Of a DNA stretch of 64,000 nt, positions 51,485-61,365 are shown piece after piece. The notes under the pieces are model-generated. The model saw only the letters and a list, made by a program, of their open reading frames with translations, was not told the origin of the DNA and searched no databases. The DNA comes from CBDFLT01 sp965249225. GTDB lineage: Bacteria > Chloroflexota > Dehalococcoidia > Lucifugimonadales > G963668185. The stretch spans positions 744,001 to 808,000 of the forward strand of contig CBDFLT010000009.1 in the NCBI GenBank assembly GCA_965249225.1, written 5' to 3'. Position 1 is the first letter of the stretch, and the number at the start of each line of letters is the position of its first letter. The translations under genes were made by a program, and so were the position numbers.

Positions 51485-52837
51485 ATGACACAACCATACG
51501 AGCTGTCTGTAGCCGAGATCGCAGACAAGATCGAGAGCCGGGACCTCTCCGTCGTGGAGCTGATGGAATCGCTCCTATCCAGGTGCGACGCGCTGGAGCC
51601 CACCCTGAAGGTGTGGGTGACGCTAGACCCCGGTGCGGCCCTGAAGGCGGCGCACGAAAGCCAGCGAGAACTGGAGGAGTCCGGGCCCCGCGGACCTCTC
51701 CACGGCATACCGATAGGCGTGAAAGATATCTTCAACACGAAGGGGGTCAAGACCACCGCCGGCTCGTCCATCTACGCCGATTTCATACCAGGATTCGATT
51801 CTACCGCCGTCGCCCGCCTCAAGGACGCGGGAGCCATCATCATGGGCAAGACCGTGACCACCGAGTTCGCGTTTCTCGACCCGCCGCCGACTCGCAACCC
51901 ATGGGATGTGGCCCACACACCTGGTGGCTCCAGTACCGGCTCGGCCGTGGGTGTCGCGGCCAGGATGTTCCCCGCCGCATTGGGGTCTCAGACGGGCGGT
52001 TCCGTAACCCGGCCGGCTTCCTATAACGGAGTCGTGGGGCTTAAACCCACCTTCGGGCGGATCAGCCGGTACGGCGTGTTCCCGGTAGCCTGGTCGCTGG
52101 ACACGGTGGGAACGCTCACCCGCACCGTGGAGGACGCAGCGCTGCTACTCAACGCCCTGGCAGGCCACGATACCAGCGACCAGTCAACCTCCTCTCAACC
52201 CGTTCCCGACTACCGTGAGTCCCTCGGCTCGGAGAAGACACCCCTTCATATTGGGCTGGTCCGCTCTCATTTTTTCGAGAGGGGTGACACCGAGGTGCGG
52301 ACTCGTACGGAAGAGACGGCTGGTCGGCTCACCGATGCGGGCGCTGTCGTCGAGGAGGCATCTGTTGACGATAGCTTTGAGGAGGTGCTAGCCGCCCACC
52401 GCGTTCTCATGGCCGTGCAGGGCGCGGCGGTGCACCAGGCCGACTTCGGCAAACACGCCGACGACTACTCCGCACGCATACGCGCGCTCATTGAGGAGGG
52501 GATGAACACCTCCGCGCTCCCCTACGTACACGCCCAGCGTGTGCAGAACAGGTTCAGGCGGTCAATGGAGAAGGCCATAAAGGGGTTTGATATCCTTCTC
52601 ACGCCATCGACCGCCTCGCCCGCTCCGCGCGACCTCACGACTATAGGCGAGCCGGCGTTCCAGGCCCCCTGGACAACCTGCGGATTTCCAACGATCACGA
52701 TCCCCTTTGGTCTGAGCGAAACGGGGCTACCCCTAGGCTTACAACTGTCGGCGGCGCCTTTCGAGGAAAAGGCCCTGTTATCGGCGGCCCGCTGGTGCGA
52801 AAGGGTGCTAGACTTCCAACTGAGTCCGCCTCTTTAG
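51485..52837 (+). CDS. Amidase (amidase signature family)
   Basis: About 450 residues. The Ser-cisSer-Lys triad is visible: Lys in GIPIGVKDIF, and GGSSTGSAVGVAARMFPAALGSQTGGS given as GGSSTGSAV and GSQTGGS blocks. GatA-like fold; the lack of gatB/gatC neighbours favours a free amidase. I start at the Met of MTQPYELS at 51485. Confidence 0.9.
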   Translation: MTQPYELSVAEIADKIESRDLSVVELMESLLSRCDALEPTLKVWVTLDPGAALKAAHESQRELEESGPRGPLHGIPIGVKDIFNTKGVKTTAGSSIYADFIPGFDSTAVARLKDAGAIIMGKTVTTEFAFLDPPPTRNPWDVAHTPGGSSTGSAVGVAARMFPAALGSQTGGSVTRPASYNGVVGLKPTFGRISRYGVFPVAWSLDTVGTLTRTVEDAALLLNALAGHDTSDQSTSSQPVPDYRESLGSEKTPLHIGLVRSHFFERGDTEVRTRTEETAGRLTDAGAVVEEASVDDSFEEVLAAHRVLMAVQGAAVHQADFGKHADDYSARIRALIEEGMNTSALPYVHAQRVQNRFRRSMEKAIKGFDILLTPSTASPAPRDLTTIGEPAFQAPWTTCGFPTITIPFGLSETGLPLGLQLSAAPFEEKALLSAARWCERVLDFQLSPPL

Positions 52838-52929
52838 TCCGACGGAGCCACGCCAGACTACACCCCACGTGTGACAGAGGGAACATCACACGGCGTTCCC
52901 TTATCGGCCCCATTCACGAGCGAGAAACC

Positions 52930-52975
52930 TTCCACAATCCAAAGTGACCATGATATAATTTACGCAACGCGTAAA
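52930..52975 (+). promoter_or_regulatory. Promoter of tig-clpP with a palindrome at the start
   Basis: TTCCAC (52930-52935), 18 bp, TATAAT (52954-52959), then TTTACGC-AAC-GCGTAAA (52959-52975), a perfect 7-bp inverted repeat at the likely transcription start. It could be an operator for a stress regulator. Confidence 0.55.
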
Positions 52976-52989
52976 CCTAGGAGCCGTGC

Positions 52990-54354
52990 GTGAAAGTAAC
53001 GCAGGAAGACGTAGCCGACCGCCAGGCCGTTCTTCATATCAAACTCGAAGAACAGGACCTGAGCGGGTACCTGGAACGGGGATACCGAAAAGTCGTCCAG
53101 CGCACCAACATTCCCGGCTTCCGACAGGGCAAAGCCCCCCTCCATATAGTAGAGCGCTTCATGGGTCGGGAAAGCCTTCTGTCCGAGGTGCTCGATTTCA
53201 TGCTCCCCGACGCCACCACCCGCGCGGTTGATGATCAGAAGCTTGAGACCTCCGGGTTTCCCAAATTCGACAACTTGGAGCTGGACCCCGTTTCCTTCAC
53301 GGCTACTGTCGCGCTTACTCCTGAAGTAGACCTGGGCGGCTATCGAGACATCCGGGTCGAGCCCCAGCCGGTTGAGGTGACCGAAGAGGACATTAAGGGC
53401 CGTCTGGAGGAGTTGCGCACTCAAGCTGCAGTCTGGAACCCAGTGGAGAGAAAGGTCAAGCTAGGCGACTTGGTCACCATGGATCTCACGGCGACGATAG
53501 ACGGGCGCCCTGTAATGGAAGAAAAGGACGCGGTCTATATGCTAGAGAAGAGCAGCCAGAGACCTGTCCCGGGGTTCGTGGACAACTTGGTCGGACTGAA
53601 GGAGGGAAAGCCCAAGGAGTTCACCGTGGCCGTTCCCGCCGACTTCACAGACGCCAGGACCGCCGGCACAGAGATGGCCTTTTCAGTGACCCTGGGCAAC
53701 ATCAAGGAACGAACCCTACCTGAGCTAGACGATGAGTTCGCCAAAGGCGTTGGCGATGGCTTCGAGAGCCTGGACACTCTTCGCGTGGAGGTCGAAAAAG
53801 GCTTCAGGGTGAACGCGGAGGAAGCGGAGGAGGCGCGTTTCAAAGAGGCCGCCGTGGATGCCCTGCTGGAAGGCGCGACTGTCCAGCTGGCTCCCATGTT
53901 GGTCGAGCACCAGGTCGAGCATATGCTAGCCGACCAGCAGACCGTGCTCGAACGCATGGGCGTCCGCATGGACGACTATCTGAAAATGGCCGGAAAGACT
54001 GAAGAGGAGTTCCAGGAAGAGATACGCAAGGACTCCATCACCCGGTTGAACCGCAGATACGCCCTGTTCAAGCTTTCAGAGGCCGAAGGTCTGGATGTCC
54101 CGGATGAAGAGGTGCAGGAAAGACTCAAAGCGATCCTCTCGAACTCCGGCAGCCAGCGCGACAATCGCAGACGGCGAGATGCGGACGAGGCCAAACAGTC
54201 AGTACATGACAGCCTGCTGGTCTCCAAAAGCCTGGACAGACTGGCCGCAATAGCCAGGGGTGACGGCACGAACCCTGGACAAGACGCTAGCGACGAAAAC
54301 GAGGACGAACAACCCAACAAACAACCCAACAAAGGGGACGACCAAGATGGATGA
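52990..54354 (+). CDS. tig: Trigger factor
   Basis: Ribosome-bound chaperone; 454 residues from GTG. The N-terminal ribosome-binding domain (PGFRQGKAPLHIVE), a PPIase domain (KLGDLVTMDLTATIDG, PGFVDNLVGLKEG) and a C-terminal helical domain are all present. The tail is rich in Asn, Gln and acidic residues. Its stop overlaps the clpP start, so the operon tig-clpP is translationally coupled. Confidence 0.95.
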   Translation: MKVTQEDVADRQAVLHIKLEEQDLSGYLERGYRKVVQRTNIPGFRQGKAPLHIVERFMGRESLLSEVLDFMLPDATTRAVDDQKLETSGFPKFDNLELDPVSFTATVALTPEVDLGGYRDIRVEPQPVEVTEEDIKGRLEELRTQAAVWNPVERKVKLGDLVTMDLTATIDGRPVMEEKDAVYMLEKSSQRPVPGFVDNLVGLKEGKPKEFTVAVPADFTDARTAGTEMAFSVTLGNIKERTLPELDDEFAKGVGDGFESLDTLRVEVEKGFRVNAEEAEEARFKEAAVDALLEGATVQLAPMLVEHQVEHMLADQQTVLERMGVRMDDYLKMAGKTEEEFQEEIRKDSITRLNRRYALFKLSEAEGLDVPDEEVQERLKAILSNSGSQRDNRRRRDADEAKQSVHDSLLVSKSLDRLAAIARGDGTNPGQDASDENEDEQPNKQPNKGDDQDG

Positions 54355-54967
54355 ACGCGCTGAAGGCTTGATCCCAATGGTGGTGGAGACGGGTGCGAGG
54401 GGGGAACGGGCCTTTGATATCTATTCCCTTCTGCTGAAAGAGCGTATTATATTTCTGGGGACTCCGATCTCCGACCACGTGGCCAACAGCATAATCGCCC
54501 AGCTTCTTTACCTGGACCGGGAGGATCCCGAGAGGGACATCAACGTCTATATAAACTCGCCGGGCGGCATCATTACGGCGGGACTGGCGATTTATGACAC
54601 GCTGCGCCTCATACGGCCCGCGGTTTCGACCATCTGCGTGGGGATGGCCGCCAGCATGGCGACGGTCTTGCTATGCGCCGGGACCAAGGGCAAGCGGTAC
54701 GCTCTGCCTAACTCGACCATTCACATGCACCAGCCCATGTCCGGCGCACAGGGACAGGCGGCGGACATCGAGATCGCCGCACGAGAGATTCTGCGCATGC
54801 AGGACAAGATGCGCCAGATACTTTCCAATCACACAGGTCAGGCGTACGAGAAGATCGCACGGGACACCGACCGCGATTACTATCTGGACGCCGAACAAGC
54901 CCTGGAGTACGGCCTGGTGGATGAAGTCCTATCGTCATCCCCTTCTGAGGAGTCGGCCGCCTTATAA
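54347..54967 (+). CDS. clpP: ATP-dependent Clp protease proteolytic subunit
   Basis: 206 residues from ATG 54347. Catalytic Ser in GMAASMAT, His in MHQP, and Asp in RDTDRDYYL. INSPGG and the typical GLVDEVL end are present. It precedes clpX, with which it forms the protease, 149 bp apart. Confidence 0.97.
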   Translation: MDERAEGLIPMVVETGARGERAFDIYSLLLKERIIFLGTPISDHVANSIIAQLLYLDREDPERDINVYINSPGGIITAGLAIYDTLRLIRPAVSTICVGMAASMATVLLCAGTKGKRYALPNSTIHMHQPMSGAQGQAADIEIAAREILRMQDKMRQILSNHTGQAYEKIARDTDRDYYLDAEQALEYGLVDEVLSSSPSEESAAL

Positions 54968-55116
54968 AGGATGATCTCACAAACCACCAGGCGGATTGGG
55001 GCGCCCCGAGGCTCAGTCCCGCCATGTTTGGAAGGGAACAAGGCTACCCGAGAGGAGCATGTGCCGCAAAGTGCTGAAGTTTAAAAACCCTAGCAGATAT
55101 CGGTGGTAGATAGAGT

Positions 55117-56412
55117 ATGCCTACATCGAAAAGCGGCCAGTCCAGCTACGAATGCTCCTTCTGTGGAAAGGGGCAGGCCCAGGTTGAGCGCCTGATCGCC
55201 GGTCCCCATAAGGTATTCATCTGCGACGAGTGCGTCGCACTTTGCGAGCAGATGATCGCGGAGGACAATCCGGCCCCGCCACGTCATGTCACCGGACTAC
55301 TTACCAACGGCCTGAATCCTAAGCGAATCTATACGAAGCTAGACGAGTACGTGGTTAGCCAGGAGCGGGCGAAGAAGGTACTCAGTGTAGCCGTCTATAA
55401 CCACTACAAGCGGGTCTGGTCGAACCACCAGAGCGATGAGGTGGAGCTTCAAAAGGCGAACATCCTAATGGTGGGACCCGCCGGCTGTGGCAAGACTCTG
55501 CTGGCCCAAACACTGGCCAAGATCCTTGACGTTCCCTTCGCTATCGCCGATGCCACCTCATTAACGGAGGCCGGGTATGTTGGCGAGGATGTGGAGAACA
55601 TCCTTCTTCGCCTCATCCAGGCCGCCGACAACGACGTGGCAAAGGCCGAGCAGGGGATCATATATATCGACGAGATAGACAAAATCGCGCGCAAAAGCCC
55701 AAATCCATCGATAACCCGCGATGTGTCCGGAGAAGGCGTTCAGCAGGCACTGCTAAAGATCGTGGAGGGCTGCGTCGCCAACGTTCCACCTCAGGGCGGT
55801 CGCAAGCATCCCCACCAGGATTTCCTCCAGGTGAAAACCGATAACATCCTGTTCATGTGCGGCGGCGCCTTCGAGGGCCTGGATGAAATAGTCGAGTGGC
55901 GGCTCAAAAAGGACCAGCTGAAAATCGGATTCAACGCCAAGGGCTCGCGCAGCAAGAGCTCCGGCAACGGGACGGATGTACTCAGGCACGTATCACCGGA
56001 CGATCTCATGGAATACGGGTTCATTCCCGAGTTCGTCGGGCGCCTCCCAGTCATGGTCGCGATGGACTCCCTCGACAAAGAGGCACTCATGAAGGTGCTG
56101 ACGGAGCCCAAGAATGCGTTCGCTCGACAGTACGAGGCCCTGTTCAAGATGGACGACGTCGAGCTCGTCTTTACGAACGACGCGCTGGCCGCCGCCGCCG
56201 ATGAGGCCCTGAAGCAAAAGACTGGCGCTCGCGGTCTGCGAACCATACTGGAGCGCACGCTGCTCGACGTGATGTACGAGCTGCCGTCTATGAAAGAGGT
56301 TACCAAGTGCGTCGTGAACGCCGACTCTATTCTCGGCAAAGACGTCGTGCAGTTGACCGCCGGGTCCGCGGAGGTGGTGCCCATGCCATCTCGGGAGAGG
56401 AAGCTGGCCTGA
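55117..56412 (+). CDS. clpX: ATP-dependent Clp protease ATP-binding subunit ClpX
   Basis: 431 residues. Zinc domain ECSFCGKGQ...CDECV, Walker A GPAGCGKTLLAQ (usual Thr-Gly-Ser replaced by Ala-Gly-Cys), Walker B IIYIDEIDK, EFVGRLP and the C-terminal sensor 2 GARGLRTILE. Unfolds and feeds substrates to ClpP. Confidence 0.97.
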   Translation: MPTSKSGQSSYECSFCGKGQAQVERLIAGPHKVFICDECVALCEQMIAEDNPAPPRHVTGLLTNGLNPKRIYTKLDEYVVSQERAKKVLSVAVYNHYKRVWSNHQSDEVELQKANILMVGPAGCGKTLLAQTLAKILDVPFAIADATSLTEAGYVGEDVENILLRLIQAADNDVAKAEQGIIYIDEIDKIARKSPNPSITRDVSGEGVQQALLKIVEGCVANVPPQGGRKHPHQDFLQVKTDNILFMCGGAFEGLDEIVEWRLKKDQLKIGFNAKGSRSKSSGNGTDVLRHVSPDDLMEYGFIPEFVGRLPVMVAMDSLDKEALMKVLTEPKNAFARQYEALFKMDDVELVFTNDALAAAADEALKQKTGARGLRTILERTLLDVMYELPSMKEVTKCVVNADSILGKDVVQLTAGSAEVVPMPSRERKLA

Positions 56413-56424
56413 CGGCGGTTATCT

Positions 56425-57222
56425 TCAAGGCGACCCGATAAACCGCTCGACCTCTTCGTTCAAGCATTGCCCCTCAATGGGGGTGCCTCCCGCGTCCAGT
56501 ACGCGTCCCTCCTCGATCCTCACACGGCTCTCAGCCAACGCCCTCAAGGTCTCCAGCAGAAGAGGCCTCTCACGCTTCATCCCCTCCTGCCGTATCAGCC
56601 TGAACATCGGCTGCTCCTCGCCCTGGCTCCGGATATCCTCGATGGGGCGGCTTTCTGTCTCGCGCCACAGCGGACCGAAACGCCCTCCTCGAATAGGAAA
56701 CGTGCAGTATGTCAGCACCGGCCCCTCATCCAAGACCTCTGTCGCCACGTGCACCATCACCCCCGACTCAGCGGCCCCATCCTCAATGAGCTTCCAGATG
56801 ACATCTTGCCAGGTACCGGCCGGTCCCCTGGGCGAAGCGGGATGAAGGTTTATCATCTTGTACCGCCGGCACATCTCGGCGCCGGTGAAGAGCATATAGC
56901 CCGCAAGGACGCTGACGTCAGGATCGAACCCTGAGATGAGCTTCATCGCCTCTCTGTGGTAGGAGAGCCGATGCCTTGAAAACGGTCCTCCTCCGTGTTC
57001 GCGACGGAAACGCCGGGAGGACAGGGTCACCAGCGGAATGCCGCGGCCTCGCACCAGACGGAAGAACTCGTCGCTGCCCTCGGCCTCCCCGGGCTCGCGG
57101 TTGCTGAACACGAACTCGATCTCGGCGTCGAGAACGCCCGCGTCGATCCGCCCCCGGATCAGCTCTAAGAACCCTCGCGACCCTTCGCCACGGCCCGTCG
57201 AGAACCACCCCAGCTTAAGCAT
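56425..57222 (-). CDS. Formyltransferase family protein (PurN-like)
   Basis: 265 residues from the Met of MLKLGWFSTGRG. The formyltransferase core is visible: VLAGYMLFTG, INLHPASP with the catalytic-type His, and GVMVHVATEVLDEGPVL. It resembles phosphoribosylglycinamide formyltransferase but is longer (about 60 extra residues), and an exact substrate is not certain. Confidence 0.75.
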   Translation of the reverse strand: MLKLGWFSTGRGEGSRGFLELIRGRIDAGVLDAEIEFVFSNREPGEAEGSDEFFRLVRGRGIPLVTLSSRRFRREHGGGPFSRHRLSYHREAMKLISGFDPDVSVLAGYMLFTGAEMCRRYKMINLHPASPRGPAGTWQDVIWKLIEDGAAESGVMVHVATEVLDEGPVLTYCTFPIRGGRFGPLWRETESRPIEDIRSQGEEQPMFRLIRQEGMKRERPLLLETLRALAESRVRIEEGRVLDAGGTPIEGQCLNEEVERFIGSP

Positions 57223-57276
57223 GGGGACCCCCAAATGGACATCGATGCCCGCGATTTCCATGCGACCGGCATGGCC

Positions 57277-58305
57277 TTAAAAGCTTATGAGCTCCACCAG
57301 GAGCCGTTGGGCCTCGTCTGCCACCTTCGTGTCACCGATGCGCCTGGCAGCCTGGATGGCCAAACCCAGGCTAGTCCGCGCATTGCCCAGGTCATCCAGC
57401 GCCGTGAAGACCTTGCCTCGCAAGAGATAAGCCTCGGGCTCAAGCGGGTCTAACGTCAGCGCAAGGCGAGTCTCGTCCAGCGCCTCCACATACTCTTCCT
57501 GTGCGAACAGGCGCTCAGCCTCGTACACATGGGAGATGGCGTTGTCGGGCAACGTGGCCGTGCCAAGCCAAGTACCGGCCAGCAGGACCACCGCCGCTAC
57601 CGGTAGGACCACCCATCTCCGAGCAAGGGAGCCAGCGTCCACCAACCCGCTGAGGTAGCCCTGGGGCGTCGTGGTATACCTGTACTTGGGGGCCAGGGCC
57701 AACCCTATAAAGAAGCCCGCCACGAATCCGCCCATGTGTGCCCAGTTGTCTATTCCGGGAACGGTCACCCCTATGAAAAGGTTGATGGCAGCGATTATAA
57801 GCAGGCCATACAGGCTGCGCTGCGCCATCTTCCCCAGGACGCGCCGCTGGGTGAGGAAGAACGCCGCGAGGGCTCCCAGCACACCGAAGATGGCCCCGCT
57901 GGCGCCGGCGGCAATCCCTATGGAGTTCATAAGGTAGCTGGCGACGCTGCCGGCCAGACCGGCCAACACGTAGATGGCGATGAACCGAAAGTGTCCGTAA
58001 TAACGCTCGACCAGACGGCCGAAGATCAACAAGGCGAAGGAGTTGAAGAAAATATGCCACAGGCCCACGTGAACGAACATGGCGGTGAACAGACGCCAGT
58101 ACTGTCCATCAGCTATCAAAGGGCCGAACATCGCCCCGAAGTCTAAGAGGGCCCGCGTGTCCGATCTCGCCCCCGCCAGAGACGAGACCCCCCACACGAG
58201 TACATTGATCGCCAGCACAGCATAGGTGACGACGGGTGGATCACCTAGGACGGGGAGTGGCAAACCCTCTCTGCTTGCTAAGATGTCTAGTCTGCGCGCG
58301 TACAC
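57277..58305 (-). CDS. Rhomboid family intramembrane serine protease with TPR-like tail
   Basis: 342 residues. Six or seven spans with HVGLWHIFFNSFAL, the catalytic Ser in GASGAIFG and His in HMGGFVAGF. The C-terminal ~80 residues after the last span form a TPR-like helical stretch (EEYVEALDETRLALTLDP). Cleaves membrane proteins within the bilayer. Confidence 0.9.
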   Translation of the reverse strand: MYARRLDILASREGLPLPVLGDPPVVTYAVLAINVLVWGVSSLAGARSDTRALLDFGAMFGPLIADGQYWRLFTAMFVHVGLWHIFFNSFALLIFGRLVERYYGHFRFIAIYVLAGLAGSVASYLMNSIGIAAGASGAIFGVLGALAAFFLTQRRVLGKMAQRSLYGLLIIAAINLFIGVTVPGIDNWAHMGGFVAGFFIGLALAPKYRYTTTPQGYLSGLVDAGSLARRWVVLPVAAVVLLAGTWLGTATLPDNAISHVYEAERLFAQEEYVEALDETRLALTLDPLEPEAYLLRGKVFTALDDLGNARTSLGLAIQAARRIGDTKVADEAQRLLVELISF

Positions 58306-58448
58306 GGCCCTTCTTTCCCCTCGGGTGAAGATATCATACCTCAGGCCGGCCCCGTGGGGAGACCGGGCACCAGGGGCAGGATGGAAAAGCTATGCACTTC
58401 GCCGAAGGAGCGAGAAACCGGAGGTTGCCAGGAGCTCGAAGACCGATT

Positions 58449-59120
58449 CTACTTTCGGCCCGTGGACCTGCTCAAGAACTTTTTTTGAAGCTTGGTGAGA
58501 GTGGTCAGTACGTGGATTAGCGGGCTAGTACGGCGGCCGACGATTTTCCCCTGGGCCAGCGCCTGTTTGAAACCCTCGGGCGTCCCATCGAACTCGGGCA
58601 TCTCCAGGTAAGTGCGGCCCAGCTCCATGGTAGTGTGGGCGTCGCTGACGCCCGACGCCAGCAGGCCGTGTTGAAGCGCGAACTGGTGCGCCTTTCGATC
58701 ATCGCCGCTCATGTTGTTCCGTGCGTTGAAGACCTCCACTACATCGGCGTAAGGCAGGACCTCCTCCAACGCCGGACGGGTTATCACAGACCTGCGAAAC
58801 CGGTCGAAGGGGTGCGGGATCGACACGAGGCCCCCCTGCTCCTTGATGCGTTTGGCCGTCTCCACGGGCGAGAGGTCGCGTGGCACCGCCTCCTGGAGGA
58901 ACAGCCCTGTTATCTCGCCCCCGGCCGACTTCACCTCCTCACCGACGATGACCATAAACGGCGCAAGGCCCTTGACCTCGAGAGCGCCTTCGATGGTGTT
59001 GTGGTCGGTGACCGCTATGCAGCCCAGGCCCACCTCGATGCAGCGCGATACCAGGCTTTCCGGGCTCATTTCCGAGTCGGGCGAGAAGTGAGTGTGCATG
59101 TGGAAGTCGGCCTTGATCAA
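58449..59120 (-). CDS. PHP domain phosphoesterase
   Basis: 223 residues of the PHP family (YciV/TrpH-like): DFHMHTHFSPDSEM, AVTDHNTIEGA, HPFDR and SDAHTT carry the metal-binding His and Asp residues. Likely a metal-dependent phosphoesterase or nuclease (RNase AM-like). It overlaps the xseB end by 4 bp. Confidence 0.9.
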   Translation of the reverse strand: MIKADFHMHTHFSPDSEMSPESLVSRCIEVGLGCIAVTDHNTIEGALEVKGLAPFMVIVGEEVKSAGGEITGLFLQEAVPRDLSPVETAKRIKEQGGLVSIPHPFDRFRRSVITRPALEEVLPYADVVEVFNARNNMSGDDRKAHQFALQHGLLASGVSDAHTTMELGRTYLEMPEFDGTPEGFKQALAQGKIVGRRTSPLIHVLTTLTKLQKKFLSRSTGRK

Positions 59121-59395
59121 GCCTCTTCCTCCGGTGCCGCCGCCTCCTCTTCGAGGAAGCGCATCTGCTCGCCGTAGGCCGTCTCGATCCTGGAGATCTT
59201 GAGCTCGGCTGTGGCCAGCAGCTCACTGCACAACCGGGCCAGCGTCATGCCCTCCTCGAAGAGACGGGTCGCCTCGGAGAGGGTCAGCCCCCCCGCCTCC
59301 AGCGCCTGGACGGTCTCGTCCAGCTTCGTGAGGGCCTCCTCGAACGTGAGGTCCTCAAGCTTCGGCTTGGCGTCGGCCTTATTATCTCTCGTCAT
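59117..59395 (-). CDS. xseB: Exodeoxyribonuclease VII small subunit
   Basis: 92 residues from ATG 59395: LTFEEALTKLDETVQALEAGGLTLSEATRLFEEG given as start LTFEEALTKLDETV and ALEAGGLTLSEATRLFEEG, the canonical XseB helical hairpin. The tail EEEAAAPEEEA is acidic. Partner of XseA. The DUF4389 gene is inserted between the two xse genes. Confidence 0.92.
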   Translation of the reverse strand: MTRDNKADAKPKLEDLTFEEALTKLDETVQALEAGGLTLSEATRLFEEGMTLARLCSELLATAELKISRIETAYGEQMRFLEEEAAAPEEEA

Positions 59396-59402
59396 GAGAC
59401 AG

Positions 59403-60011
59403 TCACGCTCCGAAGCGGAAGGGCGGATAGCGGTCCGTGGCCAGCATGAACGCATAAGCAATGACTCGGTTATACCAACGCATCGTACCCACCACGAAGG
59501 CGAATAAGTCCCTGGGGTATCGGCCGGTGAAGAGTATGGCGACCCAGGATGCTATCACAACGACTATCACCGCGATGGTCAGGAAAAGCAGCACGATGTA
59601 GTGGGGAATTGCGAGAAGCCACTTCACGAGGGGAAGCCACCGGTTTAGATCCCGTTCCACATCCGGGTAAGGAATCTCGAGGTGCACGGCCTGCTCCTCG
59701 TCGGTAGAGGGGTACTCATCTCTCAACAGGAAGAGATAGGCACTAACGCGGTTCTCGAATCTCGTGAAGGCCAGATTGAAGTCAAACCACCACCTGGGAT
59801 ACTTGCGGCGAAAGAGAATCATTACCAAAGGGCCAAAAAGAAGCCCGCCCATTGCTACACTTGATTGAGCGCCCCATTTCCCACCGACCATCGTCAGGAC
59901 AATCGCAATGGGTATGACAGCGATCAACCTGAAAAACGAGGACAAACGGTCCAACTCCCTATCCGGATACTCGACCGAAAACTGAACTGGGTAGGAGTCT
60001 TGCTGGGCCAT
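59403..60011 (-). CDS. DUF4389 membrane protein
   Basis: 202 residues, several membrane spans. RLIAVIPIAIVL, the RDEYPSTDEEQ segment, FTGRYPRDLFAFVVG and LATDRYPPFRFG are typical of DUF4389. Function unknown. It is unusually placed between xseA and xseB. Confidence 0.82.
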   Translation of the reverse strand: MAQQDSYPVQFSVEYPDRELDRLSSFFRLIAVIPIAIVLTMVGGKWGAQSSVAMGGLLFGPLVMILFRRKYPRWWFDFNLAFTRFENRVSAYLFLLRDEYPSTDEEQAVHLEIPYPDVERDLNRWLPLVKWLLAIPHYIVLLFLTIAVIVVVIASWVAILFTGRYPRDLFAFVVGTMRWYNRVIAYAFMLATDRYPPFRFGA

Positions 60012-60134
60012 GTGGTCACCTCAGAGGATGTTCTTGCAGGCCCGAGTCTATCACAATACAACGAACACAGCGGTAGTCTACATACCCGATGTGGGCCCAG
60101 TCGGACGCCGCGCTCTCAGTCGGCGGACCGGGGC

Positions 60135-61364
60135 TCATATACGGGGGCTTTCTTTCCTCTTCACCCGGCCGTCGCCTTCAGGCCGCGTGGATGTGACCTC
60201 CGCCGCGAAGCCTCCTTTGGACAGGGTGACGTCGACCGTGTCTCCGGGCCCCACCTGGGCTGTGTCACTTACGACGGTATGGTCATCTCCGGTCTGGACT
60301 ATGGCATAGCCCCTGCGCAGGGTACTCATGGGACTGAGCGCCGACAGACGACCCTCGAGTCCATCCAGCCGCTCCCGCTGGAACCGCATTGCGTGGCGCA
60401 GGTGGACGGCCCCTTTCGCCAGCAGATCATCGATACGCATTCGAACGGTGTCGAGATTGGGCCGGCTCCTGTGTAGCCGAAGCCCGAGCTGGCCCAGTGT
60501 CTCCGATTTTTCGGACACGCCGTCCTTGACGCCAAAGACCAAGGACCTCGCCGCCATCAGGATAGAGGACGCGAGCTCACCCTTGTCGGGCACGGCCATC
60601 TCAGCGGCCGCCGACGGAGTGGAAGCGCGCTGATCAGCCACCAGGTCGGCTATGGTGACGTCGGTCTCATGCCCCACGCCGCTTATCACTGGCGCTCGGC
60701 TGGAGTATATGGCCCTGGCGACGGCCTCCTCGTTAAAGGCCCACAGGTCCTCCAATGAGCCTCCACCTCTGGCCAGGACCACCATGTCTACGTCGGGCGC
60801 CTCGTTGAGGACTTGGAAGGCGTCGACGATGGAGGGTACGGCCGACTCGCCCTGTACGGCGGCGGGCGCAAGGACCAACTCAACGAGGGGGTAGCGTCTG
60901 CCGATGACCTTCTGGATGTCATGCCAGACCGCACCGCTGGGCGAAGTAATCACCCCAATCCGTTCTGGGAACGCGGGTAGCGGCCGCTTACGCGAAGGCT
61001 CGAACAGTCCCTCGGCCTCCAGCTTCTGCTTGAGCAGCTCCAGCTTCAGCTGCAGCTCGCCGACGCCCTCGGGCTGGACCAGGTCAACGATCACCTGAAG
61101 GTCGCCCCGGGGCTCGTAGATGGAGATGCGACCGTGGGCTATAACAGCCGAGCCGTTGTCTAAAAGCTCGGCGCTACCGGCGTTGCGAAACATGACACAG
61201 CGCAGCGTGCTGTCGGCGTCTCTGAGGCTGAAGTAGCTGTGTCCAGAGGCGGGTCGGGCCAGATTTGCGACCTCGCCGCTGATCCAGATGTCCTGGAGTA
61301 ACGACTCCCGCTCCAGTGTTTCTTTGACATACGAGGTAACCTGAGAAACCAAGTAAACAGGCAT
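60135..61364 (-). CDS. xseA: Exodeoxyribonuclease VII large subunit
   Basis: 409 residues. N-terminal OB domain (VWISGEVANL-like DIWISGEVANLARPASGHSYF in blocks ISGEVANL and GHSYFSLRD), the catalytic core (ERIGVITSPSGAVWHD, VLARGGGSLEDLWAFNEE, GVGHETDVTIADLVADQRASTPS in blocks GVGHETD and ADQRASTPSAAAE) and a C-terminal coiled part. Degrades ssDNA to oligonucleotides. Adjacent to efp. Confidence 0.96.
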   Translation of the reverse strand: MPVYLVSQVTSYVKETLERESLLQDIWISGEVANLARPASGHSYFSLRDADSTLRCVMFRNAGSAELLDNGSAVIAHGRISIYEPRGDLQVIVDLVQPEGVGELQLKLELLKQKLEAEGLFEPSRKRPLPAFPERIGVITSPSGAVWHDIQKVIGRRYPLVELVLAPAAVQGESAVPSIVDAFQVLNEAPDVDMVVLARGGGSLEDLWAFNEEAVARAIYSSRAPVISGVGHETDVTIADLVADQRASTPSAAAEMAVPDKGELASSILMAARSLVFGVKDGVSEKSETLGQLGLRLHRSRPNLDTVRMRIDDLLAKGAVHLRHAMRFQRERLDGLEGRLSALSPMSTLRRGYAIVQTGDDHTVVSDTAQVGPGDTVDVTLSKGGFAAEVTSTRPEGDGRVKRKESPRI

Positions 61365-61365
61365 A

